Positions 25,021 through 38,170 of a DNA stretch of 64,000 bases are shown here, in pieces. Each line of letters starts with the position of its first letter. Position 1 is the stretch's first letter. The notes below the pieces were generated by a model that did not search any database, had not been told where the DNA came from, and saw nothing but the letters and a program-made list of their open reading frames with translations. The stretch comes from Siderastrea siderea (lineage: Eukaryota; Cnidaria; Anthozoa; Scleractinia; Rhizangiidae): the NCBI GenBank assembly GCA_964030785.1, contig OZ034971.1, positions 42,043,304 through 42,107,303 of the forward strand, in the 5' to 3' direction. The position numbers were made by a program, and so were the translations under genes.

Positions 25021-27227
25021 CTAAACACAGTCAAGGATAATTGAATAATGTTTTCAGTATGCAAAGTTTTCCACCAACAACGCCCGTGTAGACAGTGAAA
25101 GAAAATAAATTTCAAATAAAAATAAAAAATGTCATGTCTCGGTCCGCCTGTCGTCCTTGAAAACTAAATGAAGCACGAATCCCGACGAACAGATGAAATC
25201 AAGTCGAGATTAAACTCGCGATTCAAAGACAGTGAGCAAACCAAGGTCGACAAAGTTCATCCAAATCCAAAATGTATTCATATTTTGTTGTCGGTGCCAA
25301 CTTTATATGATACGAAGCGAAATCGTCGCTCAAATTTGAATATCTGCTGACCGCGGTCATGCGAATAAATAACGAATTTCCCGTAAAGTGCTTTTAGTAA
25401 GTGGATATCCATTAACTGTTGGACTTGCAGTCAATACAAACCATTGTATATTGCAATTAATATGAGGGAAAATGAATATTCTAAACACAAACTTGTGGGT
25501 CTTTAATCTTTTTTTAAAACATCGTATGGTAATGTTAATTAACTTCCGCCTCCCGTCACAAACCAGTTGACATGTCACGCCACAATCACGATTGTGAGCG
25601 AAACTTGCTAACATAGGTCCGAGTAGCGTACAGACTGTACAGACTCATATTTGTAAAGAAAAAGCTAAAGACACCATAAGTGAAGGAGGCACATGATATT
25701 CCACAATGCTCAATTTAAAGCCCATGACCTGAAAACTTGATATTTCAAACTGAGCCTCAGCCTGACATTTGCGGTGAAAGCTACATTTTGACGACGATGC
25801 GTTTTTCAGATTCTAAAGGTGTTTCAGGTTCCTGGGCTCCGGGCTAAACTGTCAGCAGGGCTCCACTACTGCAAGACGGAAAAATCGGCGCTCCAGGGCT
25901 ACATCGCTTTACTCTAGGGCTCCCTTAGCCAGAATCAGCATTTTTTCCAGGGACCAAGTAGAAAAACGCCTCAGGCCTTGGGCTTCACTGCCAAAATTTC
26001 AGGGCCCCAGGGCACAAAGATCGCCGTCTGGGACCTCAGTTTTTAAAAGACGTGTAACAGGGTCCACTTTGAACGTTTTACAAAATCCAGAGACTTTCTT
26101 TAAGCAGACAGGGATTGCTTGACTGACAATCAGGAGGAATTTGTATCCAGATCTTAAATCATTGCACCTGAATGAAAAACAAACTTTCATAAACGCGAGG
26201 CTACGTTTTTTAAGTTTGTTTTTCGAAAGTGTCCATTTTCCTTGAAAACGTGCAGCGTGTTAAATCCCCCTTCATAAGTGCAGGCAAAAACTGCTTGAAT
26301 CGATGACAGCATAGAATTAAGCATGCAAATAAGTTTTCTCCCGCCACTTTAATTTCTCGATCCATTCTTTTTTTGTGTTTACTTTTTAGCTTCGCATTGC
26401 AGTGAACGGAAACAACTTTTATCTAATATTGCTCGAAAAATTTGCGGTAAACTCCCAAAAATTTCTTCAAGAACTGCAAAAAGCGGTACTTTAAGATAGC
26501 AATAGCTTCCTTTGGAACAGTATCCAAGGAAAACAGGCTTCCGTTCGCGGTAACAAGAGATTGGAAACAGCAGGATTTTTCTGTATACAAAATTTATTAT
26601 CTCGCTAATTCAATGTTTGTTCGTTTACAACGTAATTTAATGAAAGTGTCAGTGCGTCAACGTATTTTGTAATTACCAGATAACATCTTCAAAGGCATAT
26701 GAAATAACTGATGTAAATATTTTAAATGTTATGTTGTTCGGTGTTTTTTCGTGTCTGTTTGTGCGATAAAAAGTGGGGAGAAATTATCCAAAATTTTGAA
26801 CCTCTTGACAGTGACCGCCCAAAATAAAATAATGTTCAAAGCTATTGGTCCACTTTTGAGTTGAAAGATTTCGTGTTTCGTTGAGACGACTTTTCGACTG
26901 CGAAAGGAAGAATCATTAAATATCACTTCAGCTGGTTGAGACTTTGAATAACTACATCAGTACGTATATGCATATGAAAAGACAAGCAGATTAGAAAAGG
27001 ATATTAGTAGCACACCTTACTTTTGCTTGAGAAGTGCGGGCGATCATGAGTTTGAAGCTTAGCGATTAGAACTGAGGCTTTCTTCATTCCTTTTTCGGTA
27101 ATATTCAATTTTGTCAGCTACTAGTTGTATTTTTTGTTCATTGTTTGTAAGTATTTGAAGGATCAGCTTTTAACTCGGTGTGTCCTTCGCTGAAACGAAG
27201 GCAGTTGCTACTATCCTTTACAAGTGA
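25021..27227. other. Intergenic between GCPII and the GPCR pseudogene
   Basis: It contains the putative promoters of two divergently oriented loci. No further coding region is supported. The stretch around 25830-26010 has several CAGGGCTCC-like motifs. Confidence 0.4.
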
Positions 27228-28178
27228 ATGCAGAAAAGCGATATACTGCACAGCAGCAAAGAAGTCATGCTTAACTCAGTCCCCATTACTTTGTTCGTCA
27301 TCTTTGTATCGCAGGCGGTCGTGATCATCACTGGAAACATTTTCACTATTTTTGTCTTCTGGAACCATAGACTCCATTTAAAACGAACTTGTTTACTTCT
27401 TATCAACCTCGCAGCCGCCGATTTACTTGTGGGAATCTCCGAGTCAATAATGTTAGGAACAGAGAAGATCCCCACGGTAAGAGAGGCTAAACGCGAGGGA
27501 AAAAACAACGGGAAATCCTTCGTCAGCACTTCTTGTTCTTGGATCAAGTACTTCTGTGTTTTTTCTGGCTCTTGTTTCCCTAGAACGCGTTTACGCCGTG
27601 TTGTGGCCATTTCGTCACCGTGTAGGAAGCACTCGAACATACTTTTACAGCATTACTTTTGTCTGGGTAGTTGGTTTATGCACGACTGGGCTGTCTGTAA
27701 TATCGCTGTATTACCTCAAAATAGTGAATGGAGCATATGTTGCAGTCACCATTCACTCGTGTCTTTTCATTGCTCTTTTGGTAATCTGTGCAAGTTATCT
27801 TAAGATTCGCACCCGACTGCGCTTCACAACACCTGATTTAGAGGTCCATGGCAGATCGAGGCAATCAACGGAACATAACTTAAGACTTTCCAGAACCTTC
27901 TTTGTTGTCATTGCTCTGTCATTTGTGTTTTGGCTGCCCGTTTTTGTTGTGTACACCATAAGGGAGTTTTGCAAATCATGTTTCTCCCCTTTGGTGTTAG
28001 AGATTGTAAATGCACTACGTTTTAATTAGCAAATTCTATGGTCAACCCTTTCGTGTACAGTTTTAGAATGCCAATATTTAAAGATGCTCTGAAGCAATGG
28101 CGAAGGCAACGGCGCCAAGATATTGAATTACAACCTGTTCGCTTATGGGTTGTATACAATTACAATTACAGGACTTGA
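27228..28178 (+). pseudogene. Rhodopsin-family GPCR pseudogene, two frameshifts
   Basis: Intronless remnant of a class A receptor. The first frame (from ATG 27228, or 27270) encodes TM1 and TM2 ([22 protein letters not shown]). The frame then changes between about 27490 and 27540. The second frame encodes TM3 with a DRY-like ERV motif ([17 protein letters not shown]), TM4, TM5 and TM6 (FVFWLP), and stops at TAG 28027-28029. The first frame then resumes TM7 and the cytoplasmic tail (NSMVNPFVYSFRMP, the NPxxY region, then KDALKQWRRQRR) to TGA 28176-28178. All seven segments are recognisable, but no single frame spans them. The ligand class cannot be told. Two compensating sequencing errors would give the same picture and are less likely. 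No introns or partner genes are seen. Confidence 0.75.
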
Positions 28179-31100
28179 CTTTGCCTCTTTGATTTATTCG
28201 TATCCAGAGTCTATACATATAAAGATTTTCTTTTTCTTCTGATTTTATGATTCGGAAAAAAAGTTTAGTCTATGTCTTCCCTTTGTTTTTCCTTTTTAGT
28301 TCACTTTTTTAAATAATTTTTCAAAAAACAACCTTCATTAAGTTGGAACGTTTGATGGCGGTTCGTAGGTCAACAGCATGTTTACGAATATCAACTGACA
28401 ACAACAATAAAAAAAAACAATTTCTTTTTGCACGACACCCTTAAATAAACAGTACCACAGAAAGGTAAATTCTGGACAGCCTTTATTTCAGTAGCTACAG
28501 TTAAGGCTGTTATTCCAAACGAAGTCTAGATCAACCAACGAGATATTTGTTTCAAATCAAACATTTTTTGTTTTCTCAGCCAACGAGTCCAGCGGTGTCA
28601 GCTGGAAATGATCTTAAAAATAACTGTGAATATCCACATTTTACCCATCACATAGTTCCGTTTTCTAAATTGCGATCAGATGTTATTTATTTAAATTGCA
28701 GTACTCAGTTTAAGCAACATATGCCCCGCCAAAAATGAAATACATTTCCGGTTACTTTCCGGTTTCCATTTAGTAAAATTAACAACAGGGCTGATTCTAT
28801 CGTTTGATAAGTCACTCTTATATCATACAAATTAGAGCCAGATATAAAGGACGCATATCAAATTCTCTCATTTATAAACAGCCGGGGGCTGTTAATTCTA
28901 ATTTTATCCATAAGAAGGGGCGACCTTCCTATGAACAATGAAGAAGTTAATAAGAAGATAAAGTTAATAAACTTGTGTTAGCTTAGTAATAAATGCCGCT
29001 GCTGGGGCCGGTGAAGTCGTCCAAGCTAGTGGATTCTTTTAGCTCTCTTTTTCCACAGTAACATTTCTCTTTTTCCCACAAAATTGCTAATCCTTACTCT
29101 ACATGTCATTTATTCCATGATGTAATTGTTTGTTGAAAAGCCCTTTTGAGAACATACAATAACGTTTATTTACTTATTTGCTTTACTGTACTAGCCTATT
29201 CTCAACAAACTCCCAGATCATATGTCTCCGAACGGCTTTTGCTATCAGTAGATGCCAACAAATCATCCCCTTGTCCGGCTCTCAGTGTAATACTAAAATA
29301 TTCCCTTAATTATTTGGTAAAATACATATAATAGGCCATAATATATAGGGGATATTTCACGGCGGCGCAAAGATATGAATCAGTTTATTTTCGAGTGGCA
29401 AAACTGAACAATATTACACTCGTTCGCAAAATATTGTTTTTTACACGAGAAAAAAAATCGTATTTTTAAGCCGCCGTGTAATATTCTTTTTATTATATCA
29501 GAGACAAGAGAGTTCTTGCACAAACAACAGCCGTTGGAAATGATGTCATCCACGCGCTCTTACGTCACGATATACTCGCTGGTGAGGATATGCAAATTAC
29601 GCTGCTCTAGTACCGGAGGTAGTTTCGTATGAGAGTGGTCTATTTTCCGCTAAACACCCTTGTCTACATAATAAAAAATGTAATAAAAGCTATAACACTA
29701 CGATGCTAAAATATAAAAATATAAAAAAGCATATAGCAAGTAAGTTATTTTAAAAACTAGCCAGTTAAAAGAGATATTTCAAAACGAGTGGTGTGTACCA
29801 GCGACCTCTGGTTCTGCTTCGTTCTTTCTCTGAGATGTAAGTGTGAGGTCACTTGTGTTTCTACGGCCAATCATTGATTGTCACTGTTACATATGTTATA
29901 TATCATCTCTTTAGTGTTTCTTTTACATAATCGCACCATCATTTAAAAGTTTTCCTCGATTTAAAGAAAAAGGTGATGGAAAATTGACTGGAAAACAGGA
30001 AATGGTATCTTAAAGGATCCTAGTCAGGCACGCCTTTGTTATTGTTTTGATCTGAAATTTGCGATCAAATTACTCGTCGAACGTGACAAAACGTCCCAAC
30101 AGTTCAACTGGTAAAAATATAAATTGTAGCCTGAAGCTGAAATTTCTTCGCCTGTTTTTGATTTTAGTGCCAGTAAAAGGGCTTTCGATTATTTTCAGCG
30201 CATTTTGGCGGCTGTTCAAAAAGCTTAAGAACTCAAAGAATGTTTGTGTTCGTAAGCCGGTCAGCCTCCCAGTCCGCCTACCCAAAAGCAAACGGAATAT
30301 GATTTACAAGCGAATCTAGAATCATAAAGGTTTGGAATCTTGTTTAATTGGGTATTCTTGACTTTTCCATCGCCATAAAACACAGAAGGCGAATGCACGG
30401 AGGGCAGAAATGTTTCCAAAACTCACTCGAACACGCCGCTCTGACCACCGCTCCGCGCATTTAGTTTTAATTGATAGCGCTAGATAAAGCGAGAACATTT
30501 CACATTGCTTTCAAATAGAAGAAACTCTTTTGATAATAGCTTTTATTTTCTTTGTTATCATCGCAAATGATGGATATTCATTTCAATTTTCAAAATACAT
30601 GAATTGCCCTGAAAACAAAACGTACTGCAGCTACATTCGTACTGCAGCTACATTGTAGCTAAGGTGTCGACTGCGGCTAACAGATCTGAAAGTTTCTGTT
30701 CGCAAACCATTCTTTCTCCTCCTTTTCTGCAATTCCAGGGATTAGCTTATGGAAAAAATTGAACTGTTGTTCTTAGGCATCGAAGTCTTTGAAGCTTTCG
30801 CTTTAGCGTCGCTACCGGCACTGCAGAGCGAGTTCCGTCGTCACTTTTAGAAGACCAAAACATTTCAGCGCGTGAAGAACGCGCACCGTGATGAAGTAAA
30901 ATGTCGGCGAATAAGCTTGTCCAGCCTTTCAATCTATTGGATATCTTTTGCTTCACTAGTGCAATAACCAAGAAAATCCCTTGAATAATGATTTCTTTCA
31001 TAAGCTTGACTGTTTTGGTACTGCCACGCGAAGGAGAGCATAAACCGCTTAGAGTCCTGGCGTTGTCTCACACATTTCACGAGAAAAATAGCAAGCAACA

Positions 31101-31369
31101 CCAAAATAACCGGCCAGATGTAACCGCTATTAATTTTTTAAGGCCAAAAGGTAAATGAAAGCCCAAAGTGGCCGTATTGGCGCGGATGTAGCCGGATTTC
31201 AATTCACTGTGAAAAAATCGTGATTTTAGATGGCATAGAAAATGGCAGATTTCTCACTCGATGCGCGCAAAGCACTGTGGGTGACTAGGATCCTTTAACT
31301 ATTGTTTGCGCATCTTTTCTCGTTGGGTACCCATGCGAATTATTTCATAGTAACGTACCTCTCAAAAAC
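28179..31369. other. Intergenic, no supported gene
   Basis: It holds the dispersed repeat at 29345-29674 and a small direct repeat near 30625-30655 (ACTGCAGCTACATTCGT-type). Open frames at 30059-30319 and 30747-31001 have no recognised domain. Unexplained otherwise. Confidence 0.4.
29345..29674 (+). repeat. Dispersed repeat, family copy 2
   Basis: Direct-orientation relative of 15004-15324, about 330 bp, sharing CACGGCGGCGC.AAGATATGA, TTGCACAAACAACAG, GTAGTTTCGTATGA, GTGGTCTATTTTCC and CTTGTCTA. No coding content. Confidence 0.65.
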
Positions 31370-31760
31370 AGCCTTGTTTCGCTGCGATGGATGGGAATTC
31401 AAAATTTGCGGTCAGCAAAACGCCAACCACAGCTCACAGAGCCAACGCCTTCATTCTTGAGTTTAGCCAAAGTTCAGGAAACCAGTTGTATCCTTTTCAT
31501 GCAAATGGTTACAACATCTTGGTTTAATTTCGTTTTTCGTTGTTACGTTGAATTGTTGATTCAGTTCTGTTTCATAAATACTCGCGTTGTCAAAAACTAT
31601 GACGACTAAAAAATATATTTATAGGCAAATATGGCTTTTGTATGTCCTTGACATGGGTACAAAAAAAGGTAAGGCAAGTAGTTTTCGGCATATGTAAAAA
31701 GGATTTGTTAACCGCGTGTCGTTTTTCTAGTGATAATATTTTTTTCTCTGTCATCATATA

Positions 31761-33175
31761 CAGTATGTTGCCCAGTTTTCGTACGGGCCCAGTTTTCGTA
31801 CAGAAAGAACTTTATTTGATTATTTCCGTTGGTCATTTAAATCTTCGTCAGCCGAAGAATTCCAAAAATAAAAGGAACATTTCAGCTATAAATTGCCGGT
31901 TTTGCCGGGCTTTTTGACGAAGAAGCAGGTCAGTGCGGACAATTTCTTTTGCGGTGAGTAAAAGTTTAGTGGCTAATATTTGCACTTTTCACTGCACAGT
32001 AGAGGTATTGTAGATGAACAAATAGCCCGTTTTGTAGGTAATTTTGCAAGGAACCTCATGATTTTTGGACAGATGATAGATAAAAGATGAAAGTGAATGG
32101 AAGAACTTTCAACGCCAGCTTAGATTTAACTGCTCCTGAATTTTAGCGGCGAGAATCTTCGCATACATTTCGACCTACTGTGCCAGTTTTCGTACACTTA
32201 GCTGCGCCTTTCTCAAAACCTATTTTTAAATAAGTTAAAGAACTGAATTTTAACCTTTACTGTTCGAAAACTAATAAGTCGCAAGTGCAGTAAAGATTAT
32301 ACAACAATCGTTGCAAAGTATGATACACTACATGTATTTGTTGTGGTGTAACAGCGACGCTTTACATCCCGGTCATACAAAGGTCCCAAGTATTTAATAA
32401 ACTTAGTCCCACGCAAACAATCTAATCGTCAAATAATTAACTAAGGTAGATGTCTATGCATAGAATGTTGACATCGTTAGCTTACCGGTTTTACCGATTT
32501 TTTTCCACTCCGTTGCGATTCTAATAAACATTTACAAAAGTAGCTGAGAAAAGCAAGCGTAAGCGGAAACGGAAGTAAAGCGTTTGCTATTCTAAAGGCG
32601 TAAGCGGAAACGGAAGGAAAACGTCGAATCTTATACAGGCCTTTTCTTAACAGTTGTAATACGCAGAATAGTAACCTGTCAATTACCTTTACCAAGGCAG
32701 TAAATGACGTACAAGACAGTGAATTGAGCGTTGAGCGTAAGAAAAGCCGCCCAAAAGTGAGGGACCAAGAAATCAACACCGCAGGATCGCTTAAAAACCC
32801 ACTTCCTGAATAACCATTTGCTTTGTACACCAAACATTGGTCGCTAAGCCGATATTTATTCACAAATCGAATAGAAAACACGATAAGCACTCGGCAGGGT
32901 GGCTGACACATCAGTTTGCGCCGAGCATTTTGGTGGAGAAATGTTGTTTTGTCGATGTACGAAAACTGGGCCAGGTGTACGAAGACCGGGCGACTTAGGA
33001 GTTTTGGGAAAAATGGCATAATTTTGAACATACGTCGATCAAGCGGCCAATCGTTTTATATATTGAAGGTAAGTAAATGGGCTACCTTTCAAAGAAATTT
33101 CAGAAATTTTCATCTCACAGACGAAAAGATATAGCGATTACAACCTAAAGTGTACGAGAACTGGGCAACACACTG
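31761..33175. mobile_element. TA-flanked Tc1/mariner- or pogo-like non-autonomous transposon, 1415 bp
   Basis: Terminal inverted repeats of about 24 bp (left CAGTATGTTGCCCAGTTTTC; right is the inverse of CAGTGTGTTGCCCAGTTCTC) are flanked by TA at 31759-31760 and 33176-33177. The duplicate unit B has an empty site at the matching place (near 38545), which fixes both ends. CAGT termini with TA duplication are typical of Tc1/mariner and pogo/Tigger elements. The CCCAGTTTTCGTAC motif recurs inside, in both orientations (about 31790, 32173, 32952). The 184-codon frame at 32477-33031 (minus) shows no transposase features that I recognise. Confidence 0.8.
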
Positions 33176-33909
33176 TATTTGATGAAAAGCAATGGCTATA
33201 AGTAAAAATGACTTCCGTGATGCATGTCAGAGTTTTGAAATGAGGTGTTTATGTGATATATACATATATTAAAACGGAATTAATTCTATCAGCTTGTTTC
33301 TGCGGTCATTTACACTGAATCGCTTCTTTAAAATATATATGAGCACTTTCACGTAAACTTGTTTACGATCCAGCAAACGTTTATAACATTACACTGCTGG
33401 CACTGGGTTCTAGAAATACGTCCGCAAAGTTAATTTGAGGAAAATCTTCTAAGCAATTTAAACTGTCTGTGACTATCAACTTTACTCGAGTCTATATCGT
33501 TGCTTTACTCGTTTCCATATCGATGCAAATGTAAATACTGTGCATCGACATCTTTTCTAATTTATTCCATCTTTCCTAGTGCAAAAACAAATAAATTTTC
33601 TAAATATTAAGCTTCCCTCATTTTTTTCCAACCTTAGCAATGAAAAGTCTCCTTTTAACGTGCATAGTTTTTCAAAATCCTTAGAACACAGCTAATAAAC
33701 ATTCCTGTTATGCTTTGCGAATGATAGACAAGGATTTCTGGCTACATATTAGACTTTGAAAAAAAGTCGTCAGCGATACACACTTTTCGCCCATGATAGC
33801 TTTCCAGATATATTTTAGGAGTTTGTTTTCTTTTTTTAGTCAATGAATATTACCTCCCCCGCTTATGGTATTGATCTTAAGGATATAATCGTAAGAAACG
33901 CATGCCCTC

Positions 33910-33947
33910 ATTGGTTGAATGCCCTGCCGGTTTGTATTGCTATATAG
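33910..33947 (+). promoter_or_regulatory. Core promoter of CxxHDxCC gene 1 (CCAAT-type and TATA box)
   Basis: An ATTGG (inverted CCAAT) at 33910-33914 and TATATAG at 33941-33947 lie 43-67 bp before the candidate start codons (33990, 34014). The same arrangement is kept at the duplicate gene: ATTGG near 39240 and TATAAAA at 39269-39275. Confidence 0.55.
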
Positions 33948-34013
33948 AAACTCACTTTAAGCCACAAAAACTTGTGGGAAATTCAGTAAATGCCGGGGAT
34001 TGAATCGGAAACA

Positions 34014-37000
34014 ATGAAAAGCTTGTTTCTCTTCATACAAGGTAAGTTTCCAGACTATTATTTTGCATCATTCACAAAATTATTTCTTTGTGAATGCCTC
34101 CCTGTAGTAGTAGGAGGCATGGGTCGCGTGTTTTGAGCGAGAAAAATGGCTTGTTCATGATATTTTGGCCTGGGAATGAACTGAAATAAAACGACTTTGA
34201 CACACAGAAAGATCTCATCGTCCTTAACGTTTTTAGGAGCATTAGGCGTTCTCATAGGTCGAGAGAAATGTCATACAACTGTTGCTATGAAAATAGCAGA
34301 TATTTGACGAGTTGCGAAAGGGTTTAAAGAGATAGATAACATCCAAGACAAGCTCTTTTCAGATGCAGTTTAATTACTTCCAGGCCTTTACGTTTAGAAT
34401 AATCGTCCCCTGTATGCATAACTAGATTTATTTATGATAACGAAGGTCACCAATTCCCGTAAAATTCTGCTAATTTTAAAGAACAAGCGAAGACACCCAC
34501 TCCACACATAAAAAATAAGATTTGTTCAAACTTCAGCGGAAACGCTGATTTATCAATACAACAAAACGTCGTGGCATCACGTACGGTTGTTCGAAACTTT
34601 TAGAAACTCAAGGTTTACGTAGTTCGTTCGTGAGTTTCTCCTGCCTTTTAGTTCCTAAACTGCAATCTCCTGTTCACTCGTCTTCCTGTACGAAATAAAT
34701 ACTTCAAACCGTGTTTTTATGGACTGTCTTTACGGCGGTGTGAGCCTTACGTATAGTAGCTCATAGCCTTCATTCTGTAAAAAAAATCGTTTAAACTAAA
34801 CGGAACATTATACAAACCCTCATACAGCATTTACATGACACTGGTATGATTTTTCGCGCCAGAATGAGAATCTTGATCCGGTAGAGCTACCGGAATGAAC
34901 CCCACACCAGTATAGCCTGCATAACAGGAGTTTATCGTGAAGGAATACAGAGCCACAAGACCGGGAAAGACTCGTATACTGGTATCCTGTAATCACTCTC
35001 TTAATGACCATAATTACGTTGTGCTTGTAATTTCCCATAGCCAAGCCTTCGATGGTACATCGTTTTAACTTAAATGGAGGTTTTCAGAGAGACTTACACC
35101 CTCTTTCCCTGACTAGAGTCAGAGTACACCCATTTAAAACCAGTTTTAGGTATCTTAATTTATCTCTTGTTGCTTTAAAACTACCTTAAGGTTACTATTA
35201 TTAGCGACTACCTAATTTAGCCATTTTTTTCTCTTAACGACTTGGCGTCTACTTCGTTCAGCGATTTAAAGCTAATCGGTATCGAAAGCTTGCGTTTGAG
35301 AATTCGATTACATGATAAAAAGAGGTCAGAGAGGGAAGCTCAGATAGTTTCGAACTAAAACCTCTACTCTTCTAATTGGTTTAAGTCCGTTAGTTCGATA
35401 CCTGTAAGAAAAAATAAAAACCACCTCGTAATGAATAGATGACAACAAGGTTTGTTTGGAGTGAACACAAACCAACATGACCCTTTCGATTTTTTCAGGG
35501 TGTAGAGTTATCCTTTTGACGTCTTTTTGTTTTGCCATCAAAGGACGTGCTGACAATTTTCTCACATTTGAAAATCACTCAAAATCCCTTCTGAAGGGCT
35601 GCTACCATCAAAACAACAGCTTGGCTCTGTGCTTCCAGATTCAACCGGAACTTCTTCAACTGACAGACAACAAGAGCAAAGTACTTGTGCGATATAGAAA
35701 ACTGCCAAAACAGAGATTTCATGCTCAAGTACTGGACGACAACTTTGTGTGGTATGTAACGAAAATCTTCTAGCTGTACACATTTCTATTTCATTTCAGT
35801 ATTTTACGGTTTCTGTCAATAATCGCCTTATAATATATTAATCACCTTGAGATTAGAGATAGGACCAGTTGTTTTTCACAGTTTTACTTCTATTTAGTAA
35901 ACATCACAAAGCAAGTATGAATTTAACGTCTTTTTAGCGTATAGGTGATTTTTTTAGCATGAAGCCCGTTTAAACCTTCCTCTCCCAGAAGCACCCTAAA
36001 TCTAAAATAAAGAAATTCCAAATTAAGATCAAAGAGGCGATGCATATTAAGTGGGAAAATCCTACTCTTAATCAGCAGCTAAAGCATCTAGAGTTATCTC
36101 TTTCCTTTTAATTACTTTGTTCCTTTTTTTTTGTCTTTTATTTCATCATTCTTGTTATTGGCAGTATTTTTCTATTTTTGTGTGTGTGTTCCTAAGTCAC
36201 TTAAAGTAACTATGCACGCGCTCCGTTTTGTTTCCCGCGTATTTCATATTCAAATTGTAAACGTAAGTTTCAAAGCGTAATTTTGTAACGTACTTTAATA
36301 CGAAAATTCAAATGTACAACCGTTAAGGCGCATTTGCAACTGAAGATGACATGAGAATGTCGAAACTTGTTTTGTAAATTGAAAACTGTTGTTTCTTTAT
36401 TGAGAGTTATCGTTACTCTGCTGTCTTTACGTCCGTTTGGAAATATTATCCACGGCATAGCAGAAAAATATGAGAATAAAATAAAGAAATATTGAAAAAA
36501 GGCAGGGCCGTTCGAAGCCAGAGAGCATTCATTTGAGGCTAGTCAAACTTAAGGAGTTTTGATCTCTGAAAGACCCGAGGCCCGTTCACGCTCAGCCCCT
36601 GACTTGAAAACGCAAGCCTGTTTATGTTTTGTCGCCTATTGCCAACTAAAACGATTGAAAACGCAAATGAAAACGGAGAGTTTCCAAAACGTTTTCAAAA
36701 GTGGGGACTTTTGAAAGTGCTTTCTTTTCAAACAGCATCACAAACACCGTACTCGTAATAAACAGTAGCACTGCTCGGTAGCTTCAATACACTTGAATGC
36801 ATATAAGATTTCATCTCATCCAAGAACTTTTCAGTTAGAATCACTTTATGCAACATGCACAATAAACAGCACCACAGGAAAGCACTGTTCACTAGCTTTG
36901 ATTTGAATTGTCACACTTCAAGATCAGTTTCAGCGACAAAGCAAAGGTTAGAACCAGTTATTACAGCATGATAAACAGTAGAACATAAACGAACTGATTT

Positions 37001-37963
37001 TAGGATCAACGTTCTTAGAACTAAAAGTTAAAACCAAGTTCCATTACATCACTCACATTTTGGCTCTGCCAGGTTCAAATGGCTAAGCCATTCAGTTGTT
37101 TTTCTCTTTGCTAGTTGCCAAACATTTGTTTTATATTAGTTCAGAAAATTTAATGAAACGGCCTGCAGTGAAATATCATGGAACTTCAGCTGTCTCGTCC
37201 CCAGGCGTCCCTCTTTATTGTATGATGGTGCGCGTGGCGTTGTGGGGGTAGGATCCTTCCCGAGACGCCCCGCGCTCCCTGTTTGCCCGCGCTAAGCCAG
37301 CGCCTGGGGACGAGGCTGCAGCAGTTGGGCTCCTGTTTGTGCACATAAGAAACAGGTTCTTACACGATTTCCCCATTCCACTTTTACAGGCATCATTCGG
37401 CTGAAGAGCCCGTGTTCATGAAAGTGGACAAAATAAGAGATTCAAGCGCTAATACATTTGCTCCTGGTTTGTCAAGCGACGCCATCAAAGAAATCTCTCC
37501 GGCATTGTACCACAGTGCCATGGCAAAACTCCGAAGGAAACAAGAAATACAACTTTTAGCTCGCGTTTCACACGCTTTGCACGACGCTGCAAATCACTAT
37601 GCAATAACCAAGCCCTTTCACGTGATGTTCATGAGCTTACTGACAGAACACGATGCGCGAACGCCTGAGCATGTCCAGGAAAACGCTGGCTCTAATCACC
37701 ACAGATACCTTAAACATTTTTACAACCGCAAAAGAGGTTACTGCAAAGACCTGAGGAGCGATCCCTACAACAACAGGTGCTTGGGAATGTGCGGGCCAAA
37801 ATGCTGGTGCTGGTCATTGGTCTGTAGTGACTGCTGCTATCATAAAGGGTGTTATGAACATGATTTATGCTGCCAGCATAAGAAACACTCTGCGTATTGC
37901 TTACTACCATTTTTTCATCGCTTCAGGTGCAAAAGCTATGGCGGGTATCCCAGCTGCCTCTAA
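34014..37963 (+). CDS. Secreted 14-cysteine protein with PLA2-like CxxHDxCC motif, gene 1
   Basis: Exons 34014-34041, 35499-35751 and 37390-37963 join in phase (284 residues). Exon 1 plus the start of exon 2 make a signal peptide (MKSLFLFIQ, then GCRVILLTSFCFAIKG), so the protein is secreted. An upstream in-frame ATG at 33990 would add 8 residues, and the start is not settled. Residues 30-210 are poorly conserved and mostly without cysteine. Residues 212-284 hold 14 cysteines: MCGPKCWCW, CSDCCYHKGC, then C-Y-E-H251-D252-L-C-C. The His-Asp pair between cysteines recalls the phospholipase A2 active site (CCxxHDxC), but I see no standard calcium loop, so enzyme activity is unproven. I recognise this cysteine pattern as one found in uncharacterised cnidarian proteins, but cannot name a family. 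Neighbours are a broken duplicate (39350-43534) and a diverged paralogue (44736-46616). A TTAA MITE lies just after the stop. Confidence 0.75.
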
Positions 37964-37971
37964 GACCCTGA

Positions 37972-38170
37972 ACCCTTAAGGCCCCTATATCAAGGTGCCT
38001 TTTTTCCTCACTGTTACTGTTATACACACATTTCCTGTGATATTAGTTGAGAGAATTTTCTTAAACATGTAGGCATTGTATCTTCGGTAGTCCTTTTCTT
38101 CTTCTTCTCGTGACCTGTATGCCTGTTCACGTAATGACACTGTAAGGAGAAATTAGATACTTGTCATAAA
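37972..38170 (-). mobile_element. TTAA-family MITE copy in the 3' flank of gene 1
   Basis: It starts with CCCTTAAGGCCCC and shares the family blocks (CCTCACTGTT, GAGAGAATTTTCTTAAAC, TGTAAGGAGAAAT) with 42599-42804 read on the minus strand. In unit B the same element survives only as its outer ends (43545-43625), the interior being deleted. Confidence 0.6.

Noticed and set aside
27218..27640. 140-codon minus-strand frame over the GPCR
   Set aside because: Antisense to TM1-TM3 of the receptor remnant.
32477..33031. 184-codon minus-strand frame in the TA-flanked transposon, considered as a transposase
   Set aside because: No DDE-like or helix-turn-helix pattern that I can recognise, and the composition looks non-coding.
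34014..37963. Calling gene 1 a phospholipase A2
   Set aside because: Only the CxxHDxCC motif resembles PLA2; the standard calcium-binding loop is not seen, so the function is left open.
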